From assembly GCA_910577395.1 (NCBI GenBank), contig CAJTLG010000011.1, positions 1 through 53,937 on the forward strand: 53,937 nucleotides of DNA. The letters run 5' to 3'. Below, one piece after another: positions 24,988 through 33,095 of this stretch. This DNA comes from an uncultured Vampirovibrio sp. Its GTDB lineage: Bacteria > Cyanobacteriota > Vampirovibrionia > Gastranaerophilales > Gastranaerophilaceae. The position numbers and the translations under genes were made by a program. Under the pieces are notes generated by a model, which was not told the DNA's origin, made no database searches, and was given only the letters and a program-made list of their open reading frames with translations. The first letter of the stretch is position 1. Each line of letters opens with the position of its first letter.

Positions 24988-26429
24988 TGTGTTTCCCCCA
25001 TTGCAACTTCAAGTTTTGCTTTTGCAATATTGTAATTGTATATTGTCTGTATGTATTCCTGTTGGGAATTTAGATACTGATTTCTTGCATCCTGGAGCTC
25101 AATAAAATTAGATAATCCTGCTCCATATCTGCCGTCTGCAAGCTCAAAATTTTCCAGTGCCTGATAAACCCTGTTTTTATACAAAGGTATTTGTTTTTCA
25201 AGCTGTACCATATTTATATAGGCATCCTGTACTTCAAAAAATATATTTTTTTCAATCAGATTAATATTTTCTATTGCTGTATCAAGCTGTGTATTTGCTT
25301 CATCGATTTTGTGTTTTGTCTTTAAAAAATTAACTGATGAAACATCAAGTGTGGCGCCATAATTGAAACCGTTTGTTGTTGGCGCATCAGATTCTCTCCA
25401 TGTGTATCCGGCATTTATGCTTATTTCCGGTAAATATTCCCGTTTTGCATATTTTAAGGCCTCCTCCATGGCCTCTTTAGCGGCAAGATAAGATTTAAAA
25501 TCGGGCCTTTTTTCCTTTGCGCTATCAAGTGCCTCTTCAAAAGTCAGACCAAACGGTTTAAATACATAATCTTCAAGTATGTCTGTCTTTTCAACAGATG
25601 AAGACAATTTTGGCGTTGTATAATTTAGCGGTTCAATATCTTTGGAATTTATTTCTTCTTCAAGTTTTTTATAATCTCCGATATTTAAAAATTTTACATC
25701 CGTCCAATCTTTTGCAAGGTTAAATGTTTCAGTGTTTTTTATGGAATAAACCGGCGCATATGCAATATACATTGCGTTATTTAATTTTACAAGGGTGTTT
25801 TCGTAATCAGTTTCTGCCGCTATAAGTTCAATTTTAGAGTTGCTTAAATTTACTTCTGCATTTACAAAGTCAATTCTTGATTTTAAACCTTCTTCAAAGA
25901 ATGCCTTGATTTGGGCATATTGTCTTTCATTTATTTCAAGATTAGATTTTGCAACATCCACTTTTGCGCGTGAAGCAAGCACACTGTAGTAGGCATTTTT
26001 TACGTCATATGCTGTTTTTAAAATTATATAATCTAAATCAAATTGTGATGCAATCTTGTTAAATTTATGCATTTTAATATACGTATTGGTTTTGCCAAAA
26101 TTAAATATTAACTGCCTGAGGCTGACTCCTGCCGTGTAGTAATAATCATAGTTTGAAGTCAATCCTGTATTATTTAGGGCGCTATTACCTGTGTATCCGC
26201 CGCTTGCACCAATTGAAGGGAAATAGTCTGATTTTGCCTGGCCAATTTTGCTTTCTTGCAGCTTTACGTTGTTTTTAGATATTTGCACATTTGGGTTGTT
26301 TTTAATCGCAAGCTCAATACATTCATCCAATGTTAAGATGTCACCTTCTTTAATATCCTCAATTGAGAAGACGGGTGCATTTACAAGTAAAAAAATTATT
26401 ATTAAAAATATTGATTTTATATATTTCAT
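24984..26429 (-). CDS. TolC-family outer membrane efflux protein
   Basis: 481 residues with a signal peptide (IFLIIIFLLVNAPVFS) and two OEP-type repeats. The first opens LTLDECIELAIKNNPNVQIS and the second FEEALDSAKEKRPDFKSY. The late IELQDARNQYLNSQQEYIQ is the usual end of the second helix pair. It is the first gene of the efflux operon on the minus strand. Its presence shows that the cell has an outer membrane. Confidence 0.93.
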   Translation of the reverse strand: MKYIKSIFLIIIFLLVNAPVFSIEDIKEGDILTLDECIELAIKNNPNVQISKNNVKLQESKIGQAKSDYFPSIGASGGYTGNSALNNTGLTSNYDYYYTAGVSLRQLIFNFGKTNTYIKMHKFNKIASQFDLDYIILKTAYDVKNAYYSVLASRAKVDVAKSNLEINERQYAQIKAFFEEGLKSRIDFVNAEVNLSNSKIELIAAETDYENTLVKLNNAMYIAYAPVYSIKNTETFNLAKDWTDVKFLNIGDYKKLEEEINSKDIEPLNYTTPKLSSSVEKTDILEDYVFKPFGLTFEEALDSAKEKRPDFKSYLAAKEAMEEALKYAKREYLPEISINAGYTWRESDAPTTNGFNYGATLDVSSVNFLKTKHKIDEANTQLDTAIENINLIEKNIFFEVQDAYINMVQLEKQIPLYKNRVYQALENFELADGRYGAGLSNFIELQDARNQYLNSQQEYIQTIYNYNIAKAKLEVAMGETQ

Positions 26430-26529
26430 CTTATAAGCTATAACGATATTAAAATTAAATTGTTCAATAACATATTAGCATTATAAATACACCAGTGGGC
26501 TAATTTTTACAAAAATGCAAAATTTAAAA

Positions 26530-26558
26530 TTGACGGGTTTTATTGTGTATGTTATATC
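26530..26558 (+). promoter_or_regulatory. Promoter ahead of the candidate cobalamin riboswitch
   Basis: TTGACG (26530-26535) and TATATC (26553-26558), 17 bases apart. Transcription would start near 26565, immediately before the conserved riboswitch core, so the leader would begin with very little 5' flank. Confidence 0.55.
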
Positions 26559-26564
26559 AAATAT

Positions 26565-26700
26565 AACTTAAATCACGAGGAAATAAGGTGTAAATCCTTA
26601 ACTGGGCCGCAGCCGTTACAGTCGGAAAGCTTCAAATGTTTATTTTCCCGCGGAATTACCGGGAGGTAGGCTTGACTAACATGTATCTGCTTTGGCTCCC
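26565..26700 (+). promoter_or_regulatory. Candidate cobalamin (B12) riboswitch
   Basis: The leader carries a sequence close to the B12 riboswitch core: GAGGAAA, then a stem-loop AAGG-TGTAAAT-CCTT (26585-26599), immediately followed by AACTGGGCCGCAGCCGTTAC and AGTCGG. The GGTGTAAATCC loop and the CCGCA element are what I rely on. The 3' part (GGCTTGACTAACATGTATCTGC) only weakly resembles the B12 box, so this is a divergent or variant class, or one whose 3' half I have misjudged. It would control the operon beginning at 26743, 43 bases after the element. No clear terminator hairpin is visible, so translational control is likelier. Confidence 0.6.
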
Positions 26701-26742
26701 TTATCTTAAATGACAAAAGAGAAAGTATGAGCAGATTTTTTA

Positions 26743-27471
26743 ATGTCCATTAGTCCCGTTACATCTAATAGTGTGCAAACCTGTCCCCATGGGGCAGCCC
26801 CTGGTGCTTGTCCGATATGTAGCGGCATGGGTGGCGGGGGTGGTAAAACCAAAAAAGCCGACACGCAGCCAAAAAATGAGATGTCCTATGCGCAATGCTA
26901 CGCTATCTGGACACGTATGAAAGCTGCCGAAAGAAGGGAAATGCAAGCTGAAAATGCTATGCAAAGACAAGCGGAATTTTTGGCTAATACTCAAAAAATG
27001 CTTGCTCAAATGACAGAAAAGTTGCTAAATACACTAAGCAAAATCGAAAATATTTTGCCAACCCCTTTAAAAGGTATGTTTGCAGCCACTGTGAATAATA
27101 TTCTTAAACCGATAATGAATTTTATTGTAAATTTCCCTAATTTTGTTAGTGATATAGGAAAATTTTTACAAAATATGCAACGGGAAATATATATTGTAGC
27201 AGAAAAGCTTGCAAGTGTATTTGGTGAAATTAAAAACTTTATAAAAGAAAAAGTATCTGAAACATTCAAAAAGTTTACTAAAAAAGTTTATAAGATTTTA
27301 AATATTTTTGGACTTTTTGAGGAAGATAATTTTGAAGAAGATGAAAGAGTGAGCACGGAGCTTGCAGTTTTTAAGGCAAAAGATGTTGTTTCAATTAAGG
27401 AATTTTTAATAAAATTAGCAGGAATGGAAAGAAAAGAAAAAGATGAGCATATCACCGGTCAGCCAGAATAA
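26743..27471 (+). CDS. Unknown protein with Cys/His motif, downstream of riboswitch
   Basis: 242 residues. After MSISPVTSNSVQ comes CPHGAAPGACPICSGMGGGG, a compact Cys/His cluster (C-P-H-G, C-P-I-C) followed by poly-Gly that looks like a metal-binding knuckle. A helical, amphipathic middle follows with no clear TM helix (PLKGMFAATVNNILKPIMNF). The C-terminus is charged. A cobalt- or cobalamin-related role is suggested only by the upstream element. The next gene starts 29 bases before this one ends, and both begin MSISPV. No family recognised. Confidence 0.72.
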   Translation: MSISPVTSNSVQTCPHGAAPGACPICSGMGGGGGKTKKADTQPKNEMSYAQCYAIWTRMKAAERREMQAENAMQRQAEFLANTQKMLAQMTEKLLNTLSKIENILPTPLKGMFAATVNNILKPIMNFIVNFPNFVSDIGKFLQNMQREIYIVAEKLASVFGEIKNFIKEKVSETFKKFTKKVYKILNIFGLFEEDNFEEDERVSTELAVFKAKDVVSIKEFLIKLAGMERKEKDEHITGQPE

Positions 27472-29092
27472 ATCCGCTAAAAATCAGTCGGATTTATATA
27501 AGCAAAATAGTAACTTGCAAAAAGCACAAATGAATAAAACCTTGCAAGGTGTACTTGTAAATACTTATATAAAAAATACGGGTTCAGCTAATTCAACCGC
27601 TGAAGATACAAATTCGGGTTTGTTTATTTCTGATGATTTTATTCCAAATCCCATTGCTGATAAAAATATTTTAACAGCCAAACAGACCGACAATAAAAAT
27701 TCCCTTTTAAAAAGTTCCCTGCCGTATGCGGCAAGTGCACTACTTGCAACCGGTTTAGCCCTTGCGCTCAGCCGCTCGTATGTAAAATCACAAAAATTAT
27801 TAAAACCCGGAAATGTCCCGACAGGATTGAAATTACCAACTCTCGGGAAAAACTTTAACCTTAGAAGTGAGGAATATTTTGCAGTTTATATGCTTGTCAG
27901 TGAACCCAATGCTAAAAATGCGCTTGCCCTCCTTGGTGTCTTTGCAATGAGTGCGCTTACTCTTGTCGGAAAAACTCTTGTGGACGGGATAAGAAAAGTG
28001 TGGACAAAAAAACAAGAGGCTGATATCAAAAAAGATTTTGAAGAAAAATCAATAGAGATTGAAACCCAATCTTTTTCAGGCAAGCTGGATGTAATTAGGC
28101 AAGAGCTTTCCGAGAAATCTAAATACTTTAAATCAAAGCTTGATAATAAAAGACCGAATTTTGGTGCGCAAAATAATGCCCTAAGCAGCCTGCCGCCTGT
28201 CTTTACTAATTTTTTGGGATTTCGGGGTAACAGCAACAATACTCCTGATAATGAATATAGCAAACCTGAATTCAAAGAGAGGGTAAGAAATTTTTATGAC
28301 AAATTTAAAAATTCCCCGGCAGCCCTTGCCTCGGTTTTGGGCGGTACACTTTTAATTATGCTTCTTGGCGGTAGAAAGGTATTTTCAAATATGGGTCAGG
28401 CTGCAAGGATTAGAGAAGAGGCTGCAAAAGTAAATAAAGAAAAAATTGAACAATCCATAAAGACTTTAGTTTCAGGAATTAGCGGTATTGCGGATGAAAC
28501 CGTTAAAAAGCAAAAAGTTGATGAACTTAAATGTAAACTTGTATCAATTGAGGCATCACCCGAAAGAATTAAAAATGTATTTGAAAAATTGGGTTTTGGT
28601 GCAAATGAAATTTCAAAGGTAACGGATGAAATCAGTGATGATATTTATAAAATAAAATTGGGCGATAAGTTTTATGTTCAGGCTGACCCTGCAATGGGGG
28701 GAAAAGAAGGTACGCAGTTTTATATTTATATAGACCAAGCTAAAGGGTATATCTATGATGTCATAACTCACCCTGAAAATAAATTTGCAAGATACATATT
28801 CTCTGCTATAACTGCAACAGGTGCAGCAGGTTGGGTATTAAAAGAAAGTATTGATGCCATAAAGGATGTTGCCGTATTAAAAGAGAATAACAATACGGAA
28901 ATTGATTTAAAAAAACGCCTTGTTGATACTGAAATCAGAAATTTTAAGGCAAAAAAAGAAAGTGCCATTACCCCCTTAATGCAGGAATTTGATACAAAAT
29001 TAAATTCAGGCGCCTCAAAAGCAGAATTAAAAGCAATGGCTGATAATATTTTATTCGAGATTAAAAACGGGCCGCCGTTTGTTTATTCATAA
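27443..29092 (+). CDS. Unknown membrane-associated protein
   Basis: 549 residues beginning MSISPVSQNKSAKN, nearly the same first six residues as its upstream neighbour, which it overlaps by 29 bases. Four hydrophobic stretches are visible: about 93-115 (YAASALLATGLALALS), about 150-180 (ALALLGVFAMSALTLVG), about 290-310 (LGGTLLIMLLGG) and about 450-470 (ISAITATGAAGW is approximate). Between them are long charged helices with many Lys/Glu. No signal peptide or catalytic motif is seen. It probably belongs to the putative B12-responsive operon. A membrane scaffold or transporter component are both possible; I cannot choose. Confidence 0.68.
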   Translation: MSISPVSQNKSAKNQSDLYKQNSNLQKAQMNKTLQGVLVNTYIKNTGSANSTAEDTNSGLFISDDFIPNPIADKNILTAKQTDNKNSLLKSSLPYAASALLATGLALALSRSYVKSQKLLKPGNVPTGLKLPTLGKNFNLRSEEYFAVYMLVSEPNAKNALALLGVFAMSALTLVGKTLVDGIRKVWTKKQEADIKKDFEEKSIEIETQSFSGKLDVIRQELSEKSKYFKSKLDNKRPNFGAQNNALSSLPPVFTNFLGFRGNSNNTPDNEYSKPEFKERVRNFYDKFKNSPAALASVLGGTLLIMLLGGRKVFSNMGQAARIREEAAKVNKEKIEQSIKTLVSGISGIADETVKKQKVDELKCKLVSIEASPERIKNVFEKLGFGANEISKVTDEISDDIYKIKLGDKFYVQADPAMGGKEGTQFYIYIDQAKGYIYDVITHPENKFARYIFSAITATGAAGWVLKESIDAIKDVAVLKENNNTEIDLKKRLVDTEIRNFKAKKESAITPLMQEFDTKLNSGASKAELKAMADNILFEIKNGPPFVYS

Positions 29093-29110
29093 GAACAGGA
29101 AGTTTTAAAA

Positions 29111-29626
29111 ATGTATATAAACAATATTTCTCCTCAAATGTTTGTAAATTTAAAGACCATTGGTTCGGGTGTTAAAAAACCCGATGAAGGTAGAAACTAC
29201 TGCGTTTTTAATGAGGCGCGCGTAAATGCTCTTGTATCTGACAGTAAAAATGCATTGCCGCATTTAATTGAACACCTTAAAAATCCCGGTAGCGAAGAAG
29301 AAACTCTTGAAATTATGTATACCATTGATAGAATGATTGATATGGGTGTTAGGGGGCTTGATAAAATTTATCCTTATCTTTCAAAATTTAACGATACAAA
29401 TTCTCCTGACATACAGGTTATGTTATCCGGTATATACAGAAAAACTCTTGTGCCGGATGCATTTGGGCCTTTATGCAAGATGCTTCATAAACAAATAAAT
29501 AATCCTGTATCAAAATATTTTGACCCTACGGAAGAAACCGGCGGTGCTATACTTGCATATTTAAGGGCATATGGGGCGCAAAATCTTTATATGCAAAATT
29601 TAAGATTAAAACAGGGCTTGTATTGA
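29111..29626 (+). CDS. Unknown protein, possible HEAT-like helical repeats
   Basis: 171 residues, starting 18 bases after the preceding gene and probably in the same operon; AGGAAG lies upstream of the ATG. Helical pairs such as NALPHLIEHLKNPGSEEE, TLEIMYTIDRMIDMGVRGLD and DIQVMLSGIYRKTL resemble degenerate HEAT repeats, which mediate protein binding. No signal peptide or TM helix. No named family. Confidence 0.62.
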   Translation: MYINNISPQMFVNLKTIGSGVKKPDEGRNYCVFNEARVNALVSDSKNALPHLIEHLKNPGSEEETLEIMYTIDRMIDMGVRGLDKIYPYLSKFNDTNSPDIQVMLSGIYRKTLVPDAFGPLCKMLHKQINNPVSKYFDPTEETGGAILAYLRAYGAQNLYMQNLRLKQGLY

Positions 29627-29703
29627 ATTTTTATTTAAACTATTATTCATTTTGTACTGAATTAATTTTTTATTTTAAGATAATTTAAACAGGAAATCTT
29701 TGT

Positions 29704-30063
29704 ATGAAAAATATTGTTAAAAAAACCAAAGCCTTTTCTTTGCTTGAAATTATGGTGGCCCTTGTAGTTGTATCTATAATGCTTGCGGTTATGACACCTG
29801 TTATGACTACAAAAAAATCCGAACCGGACAGAACCTCTATTCAGGTTATAGATGCAACGCCCGTAGGTGTTATTGTTGCATGGTATGGTGACAATTATCC
29901 TTCAGGTTGGGAGCCTCTTGACGGGCGTGTGCTTGAGGGCTCACAATATGAAGAATTAAGAAAAGCATTAGGTGATGAAATAGATGCACTCCCTGATATT
30001 AATACCGCACTTGGAGGTTTTAACAGCCCAATAACTTGGATTATAAAAGTTAAGAGAAATTAA
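29704..30063 (+). CDS. Prepilin-type protein with phage tail-collar-like C-terminal domain
   Basis: 119 residues. The N-terminus has a prepilin signature (KTKA|FSLLEIMVALVVVSIMLAV) with Ala rather than Gly before the cleavage point, and ends the helix with MTPVMTTKK. The soluble part is unusual: TPVGVIVAWYGDNYPSGWEP, then LDGRVLEGSQYEELRKALG and LPDINTA. This order (PxGxI-x-W/Y, P-x-GW-x3-DG, Y-x2-L-x3-LG, LPD) matches the phage tail collar domain (PF07484). It appears small and complete. It stands 77 bases after the HEAT-like gene and could be in the same operon or separate. A receptor-binding or adhesin-like pseudopilin tip is a reasonable inference. Confidence 0.75.
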   Translation: MKNIVKKTKAFSLLEIMVALVVVSIMLAVMTPVMTTKKSEPDRTSIQVIDATPVGVIVAWYGDNYPSGWEPLDGRVLEGSQYEELRKALGDEIDALPDINTALGGFNSPITWIIKVKRN

Positions 30064-30950
30064 TTTTTATTTTCAATTTCTCTTAGTGCATCCTTACCTG
30101 CAAGGTTTTCCAGAATTACACGGCTCAGATTATATTCCGATTGCGCTTTTTTTGCAGCATTTTGCGCATTTCTGTAGAACGTATCCGCAACAATCAGCTG
30201 TTCCCTGCTTATGGCGGATTTATTTGCCTGCAGAGAATTATAAATATTTCTTCTGTTTTCAAGATTTTGCATAGAAAGTGCCAAAAGTTCTTTTTGCGCC
30301 CGATAGTTCATATAGTTGTTTAAAAGATTTTTTTGCAGTTCGTCAATTTTTCTTACTAAAAGCACCATATCGGCATCATTTACTTTTGTAAATTTATAAT
30401 TGGCCTCTTTGTCGCCTGTTGTAAATGCATTCAATAAACCGCCGCCTATAAGGGCTCCGCTTGCCATATAAGGATTGGCTGAAAGTGCAGTACCTGCTAT
30501 GCTTGAAAAACTTGCTATCGGTTTTAAAATTCTTTTTATGGTGCTTTCACTTGGTTTATCGGCATCCGGACTAGAAAGCTTATATATGGCATACTGTATG
30601 GTTTCGCTTTTTTGTACGGCACTATTGTATAAAATACTTAAATCCGAAAGAATTTCAGGTGATTCAACATCCATTTCGCCTATAACATCTTTTGATATCA
30701 TTTTTAGGCTTAGGTCAGCATAAGTTAAAGGTTTAGAACTTGCGGAATTATTAATGTTTTCCATTTTTGCAGGTTTTTTTTTATTTTTTGCCTGAATATC
30801 TTTTTTTGCCTCAATTCCGTTTCCAATGCCTGCCCTGTTTGAAAATCCGGCCGGGGCAAAATTATCATAGTTTATTGCACAATAAGATTTTCCCGTTTGA
30901 AAAACAAGTAAAAATACTGCTATAAAAAATTTTAATAATTTTTGTTTCAT
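30060..30950 (-). CDS. Exported coiled-coil protein, paralogue of its upstream neighbour
   Basis: 296 residues with a signal peptide (FFIAVFLLVFQTGKSYCA). A helical C-terminal half contains Ala/Leu heptads and ends with YNLSRVILENLAGKDALREI. The upstream gene product ends with YYLMLQRLAGKDTVDNL in the same arrangement, so the two are divergent paralogues. The LAGKD-terminated helical hairpin is reminiscent of TolC/OEP half-repeats, but no complete OEP domain is visible. A hydrophobic patch occurs near residues 150-175 (SFSSIAGTALSANPYMASGALIGGG spans it). It overlaps the upstream gene by 4 bases and convergently overlaps the prepilin gene. Confidence 0.72.
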   Translation of the reverse strand: MKQKLLKFFIAVFLLVFQTGKSYCAINYDNFAPAGFSNRAGIGNGIEAKKDIQAKNKKKPAKMENINNSASSKPLTYADLSLKMISKDVIGEMDVESPEILSDLSILYNSAVQKSETIQYAIYKLSSPDADKPSESTIKRILKPIASFSSIAGTALSANPYMASGALIGGGLLNAFTTGDKEANYKFTKVNDADMVLLVRKIDELQKNLLNNYMNYRAQKELLALSMQNLENRRNIYNSLQANKSAISREQLIVADTFYRNAQNAAKKAQSEYNLSRVILENLAGKDALREIENKN

Positions 30951-31807
30951 GGTGTCTTTATCTGTATTTCCTTTTTAGAAAAATCTATATCATTTGAATT
31001 TACATTTAATGTATCAAGGTTATATACCGCAACATTTAAATTATCAACCGTATCTTTGCCTGCAAGTCTTTGGAGCATTAAATAATATCTTTTTGCCTCT
31101 TGTTTGAGTTTAAGCTCTTCTATTTGTTTTTCTTCCCACCTTGCACTTGAAACAGTTATTTCAAGAGTGTCGCCGCTTTTAATTGCATCGGAATAGTTTT
31201 TATTTAATAAAATAAGCTCTGCACGCGTTTCTTTCAGGGCAGAAAGAGTGTGTTTATAGCAATAGTATGTTGTAACTATTTCGCTTTGTAAATCTTCAAT
31301 AAGCCCTGCAAGTTCAATTGCCTCTGTGTCTGTTAATGGCGATTCTTGTAAAAGTTTTGTATTTTTTTTATTTAAAAGGTTATGTGCAAGCCTTGCAGAT
31401 GCAAAAGAGGCGGATTGTATGCCGTAATTCATTCCCATAAAAGAGGGCAGCATAGAGGCTCCGCTTATAATTGCACTCATACTTCTTGCAAGAAGGGATG
31501 AATGCACGCGTCTTTCTTCTTCGGGTATTGCAAGTTTTTGCAAAGTAAATTTAATGAGAGGATTGCTGTTAACTGTTCCTGTCCAAATATGCTCCAAATC
31601 TTCGCTATCGGCTTCCTGCTGCTTGTTAACAATAATTTGTGCGTTTTCTGAATTATTTACAAAAAGACTTCCCTTAAGGGTTTTGACCTGATTATCAAGC
31701 TCAAGTTGATGCCTTCCGGTGTCTTGCAGTAAAATCTCCTCGCTATACGATTTCCCCGGCAAAAATACACCCATCAAAAGTATTGTTACCGTCAGTTTCT
31801 TAAACAT
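30947..31807 (-). CDS. Exported coiled-coil protein, paralogue of its downstream neighbour
   Basis: 286 residues with a signal peptide (LTVTILLMGVFLPGKSYS). A middle hydrophobic region (SMSAIISGASMLPSFMGM) is followed by long helices with TolC-like periodicity and the shared C-terminal LAGKD motif. It is the first of a two-gene unit; the 4-base overlap suggests translational coupling and possibly a hetero-oligomer of the two paralogues. The function is unknown; an outer-membrane or periplasmic structural role is inferred. Confidence 0.72.
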   Translation of the reverse strand: MFKKLTVTILLMGVFLPGKSYSEEILLQDTGRHQLELDNQVKTLKGSLFVNNSENAQIIVNKQQEADSEDLEHIWTGTVNSNPLIKFTLQKLAIPEEERRVHSSLLARSMSAIISGASMLPSFMGMNYGIQSASFASARLAHNLLNKKNTKLLQESPLTDTEAIELAGLIEDLQSEIVTTYYCYKHTLSALKETRAELILLNKNYSDAIKSGDTLEITVSSARWEEKQIEELKLKQEAKRYYLMLQRLAGKDTVDNLNVAVYNLDTLNVNSNDIDFSKKEIQIKTP

Positions 31808-31839
31808 AATAACTTTATAGCATAAAAATTATCTGTTTG

Positions 31840-32379
31840 CTAATATTCATAATCAGCAGCAGTAGAATTTTCTTCTTCGTCCTGCAGTGAAGATAAATCA
31901 TAATTATATGTTGAATCAAAATCTTCGGGTAATTTTTCACTGTCGGGCCAAATAGTTCCTTCATCAAAACGGCAGGCACTTAAATTTTCGCTTGTTGCAA
32001 AATCTGAATCCGTAAGTTCCGCTTCATTTAAAACACAGCCCGCCATATCCGCTTCATTAAAATTACAAAAATTCAAAGCTGCATAGCTAAAATTTGTACC
32101 GTTAAGCGTACAGCCAGTAAAGTTGCATTCTTCAATTTTGCATCTTGAAAAATCAGTGCTTGTAAAATCGCAGTTCGAAAAATCAACATCGGTTATGGTC
32201 GATTCTACAAAGTTTGCCCCGCTAAAATCAATATTTGATAAATCAATGTGACTTAAATCGGAAACAGAAAGCTCAGCCTCACTTAAGTCCAAATCCTCTG
32301 TATTTTCAGCCCTTTTTGCACTATATGTTTCTTTGTCATTTAATATTAATTCAATCCATTCTTCTTTAGATATGCTCAT
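31840..32379 (-). CDS. Pentapeptide-repeat protein
   Basis: 179 residues. The central part is built of A(D/N)LXX-type repeats: LSHIDLSNIDFSGANF, FSNCDFTSTDFSRC and FSYAALNFCNFNEADM. About 14 repeats predict a right-handed quadrilateral beta helix. The C-terminal 50 residues are acidic and non-repetitive. No signal peptide, so it is probably cytosolic. Pentapeptide proteins range from gyrase protectors to structural proteins; no feature here selects among them. Confidence 0.88.
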   Translation of the reverse strand: MSISKEEWIELILNDKETYSAKRAENTEDLDLSEAELSVSDLSHIDLSNIDFSGANFVESTITDVDFSNCDFTSTDFSRCKIEECNFTGCTLNGTNFSYAALNFCNFNEADMAGCVLNEAELTDSDFATSENLSACRFDEGTIWPDSEKLPEDFDSTYNYDLSSLQDEEENSTAADYEY

Positions 32380-32452
32380 TTATTTTTCCTTATAAATATT
32401 TAGCTATCTTATTTTGCCATATTTTTATTCACATGTGAAGTGCTTAAAATAA

Positions 32453-33091
32453 TTAATTTTTTATAATATCGGTTTCAATAGCCAGAAGTACCGCCTGCAC
32501 CCTGTTTTCAACATTAAGTTTTTTATAGATACTGTTTAAATGCGTTTTTATAGTCACTTCTTTTACAAAAAGTTTTTCTGCTATATCCGCATTTGTGGCA
32601 CCTGCGCTTACCATTTTTAAAATTTCAAGTTCTCTTTGTGTTAATTTTGCAATGTTTTCGCTTGTTTTTGCAGAAACCGTATTGATAGTTTTTTTGTCCT
32701 TGTTCCAATTGGAACGCCTTATTAAAGCTTCAATTCTTGCAAGCAGATTGGGTAATACAAAGGGTTTTATAATGTAATCATCTGCGCCTATTTTCAATCC
32801 TGAAATTTGTTTATAATCTTCATCTACGGCAGTAAGCATTATAACTGGTATTGTATTAAAATTCTTATTTTCCCTGATTTTTTTTAAAGTTTCCCACCCG
32901 TCCATTTTCGGCATCATGATATCAAGCAGCACAAGGTCAATATTTTTATAATTTTTTTCTAAAAATTCTAATCCCTGCACCCCGTCTACAGCGCTTTCCG
33001 TGTGGTATCCATACATCGGAAGTACATCCCTGATGAGCTTTGGATTATCATCTATAAGCAAAATATTTCCTAAGGCAGAATTGCTGTTCAT
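32453..33091 (-). CDS. Response regulator, receiver plus LuxR-type HTH
   Basis: 212 residues. The receiver begins NILLIDDNPKLIRDVL, with the phosphoacceptor Asp in LVLLDIMMPKMDG, and TAVDED and KPF mark the T/S and Lys switch residues. The C-terminal HTH is LTQRELEILKMVSAGATNADIAEKLFVKEVTIKTHLNSIYKKL, a GerE/LuxR domain spanning about residues 148-205. The receiver tail (ANLLARIEALIRRS) is more OmpR-like, giving a mixed feel. The second response regulator gene lies 4 bases upstream, so both are in one operon. No histidine kinase gene is in this window. Confidence 0.93.
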   Translation of the reverse strand: MNSNSALGNILLIDDNPKLIRDVLPMYGYHTESAVDGVQGLEFLEKNYKNIDLVLLDIMMPKMDGWETLKKIRENKNFNTIPVIMLTAVDEDYKQISGLKIGADDYIIKPFVLPNLLARIEALIRRSNWNKDKKTINTVSAKTSENIAKLTQRELEILKMVSAGATNADIAEKLFVKEVTIKTHLNSIYKKLNVENRVQAVLLAIETDIIKN

Positions 33092-33095
33092 ATAT

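Noticed and set aside
26727..26753. Short upstream open frame (8 codons) starting at ATG 26727
   Set aside because: It has GAGAAAG upstream and overlaps the 26743 start, so it could be a leader peptide, but with no conserved residues visible I do not list it as a gene.
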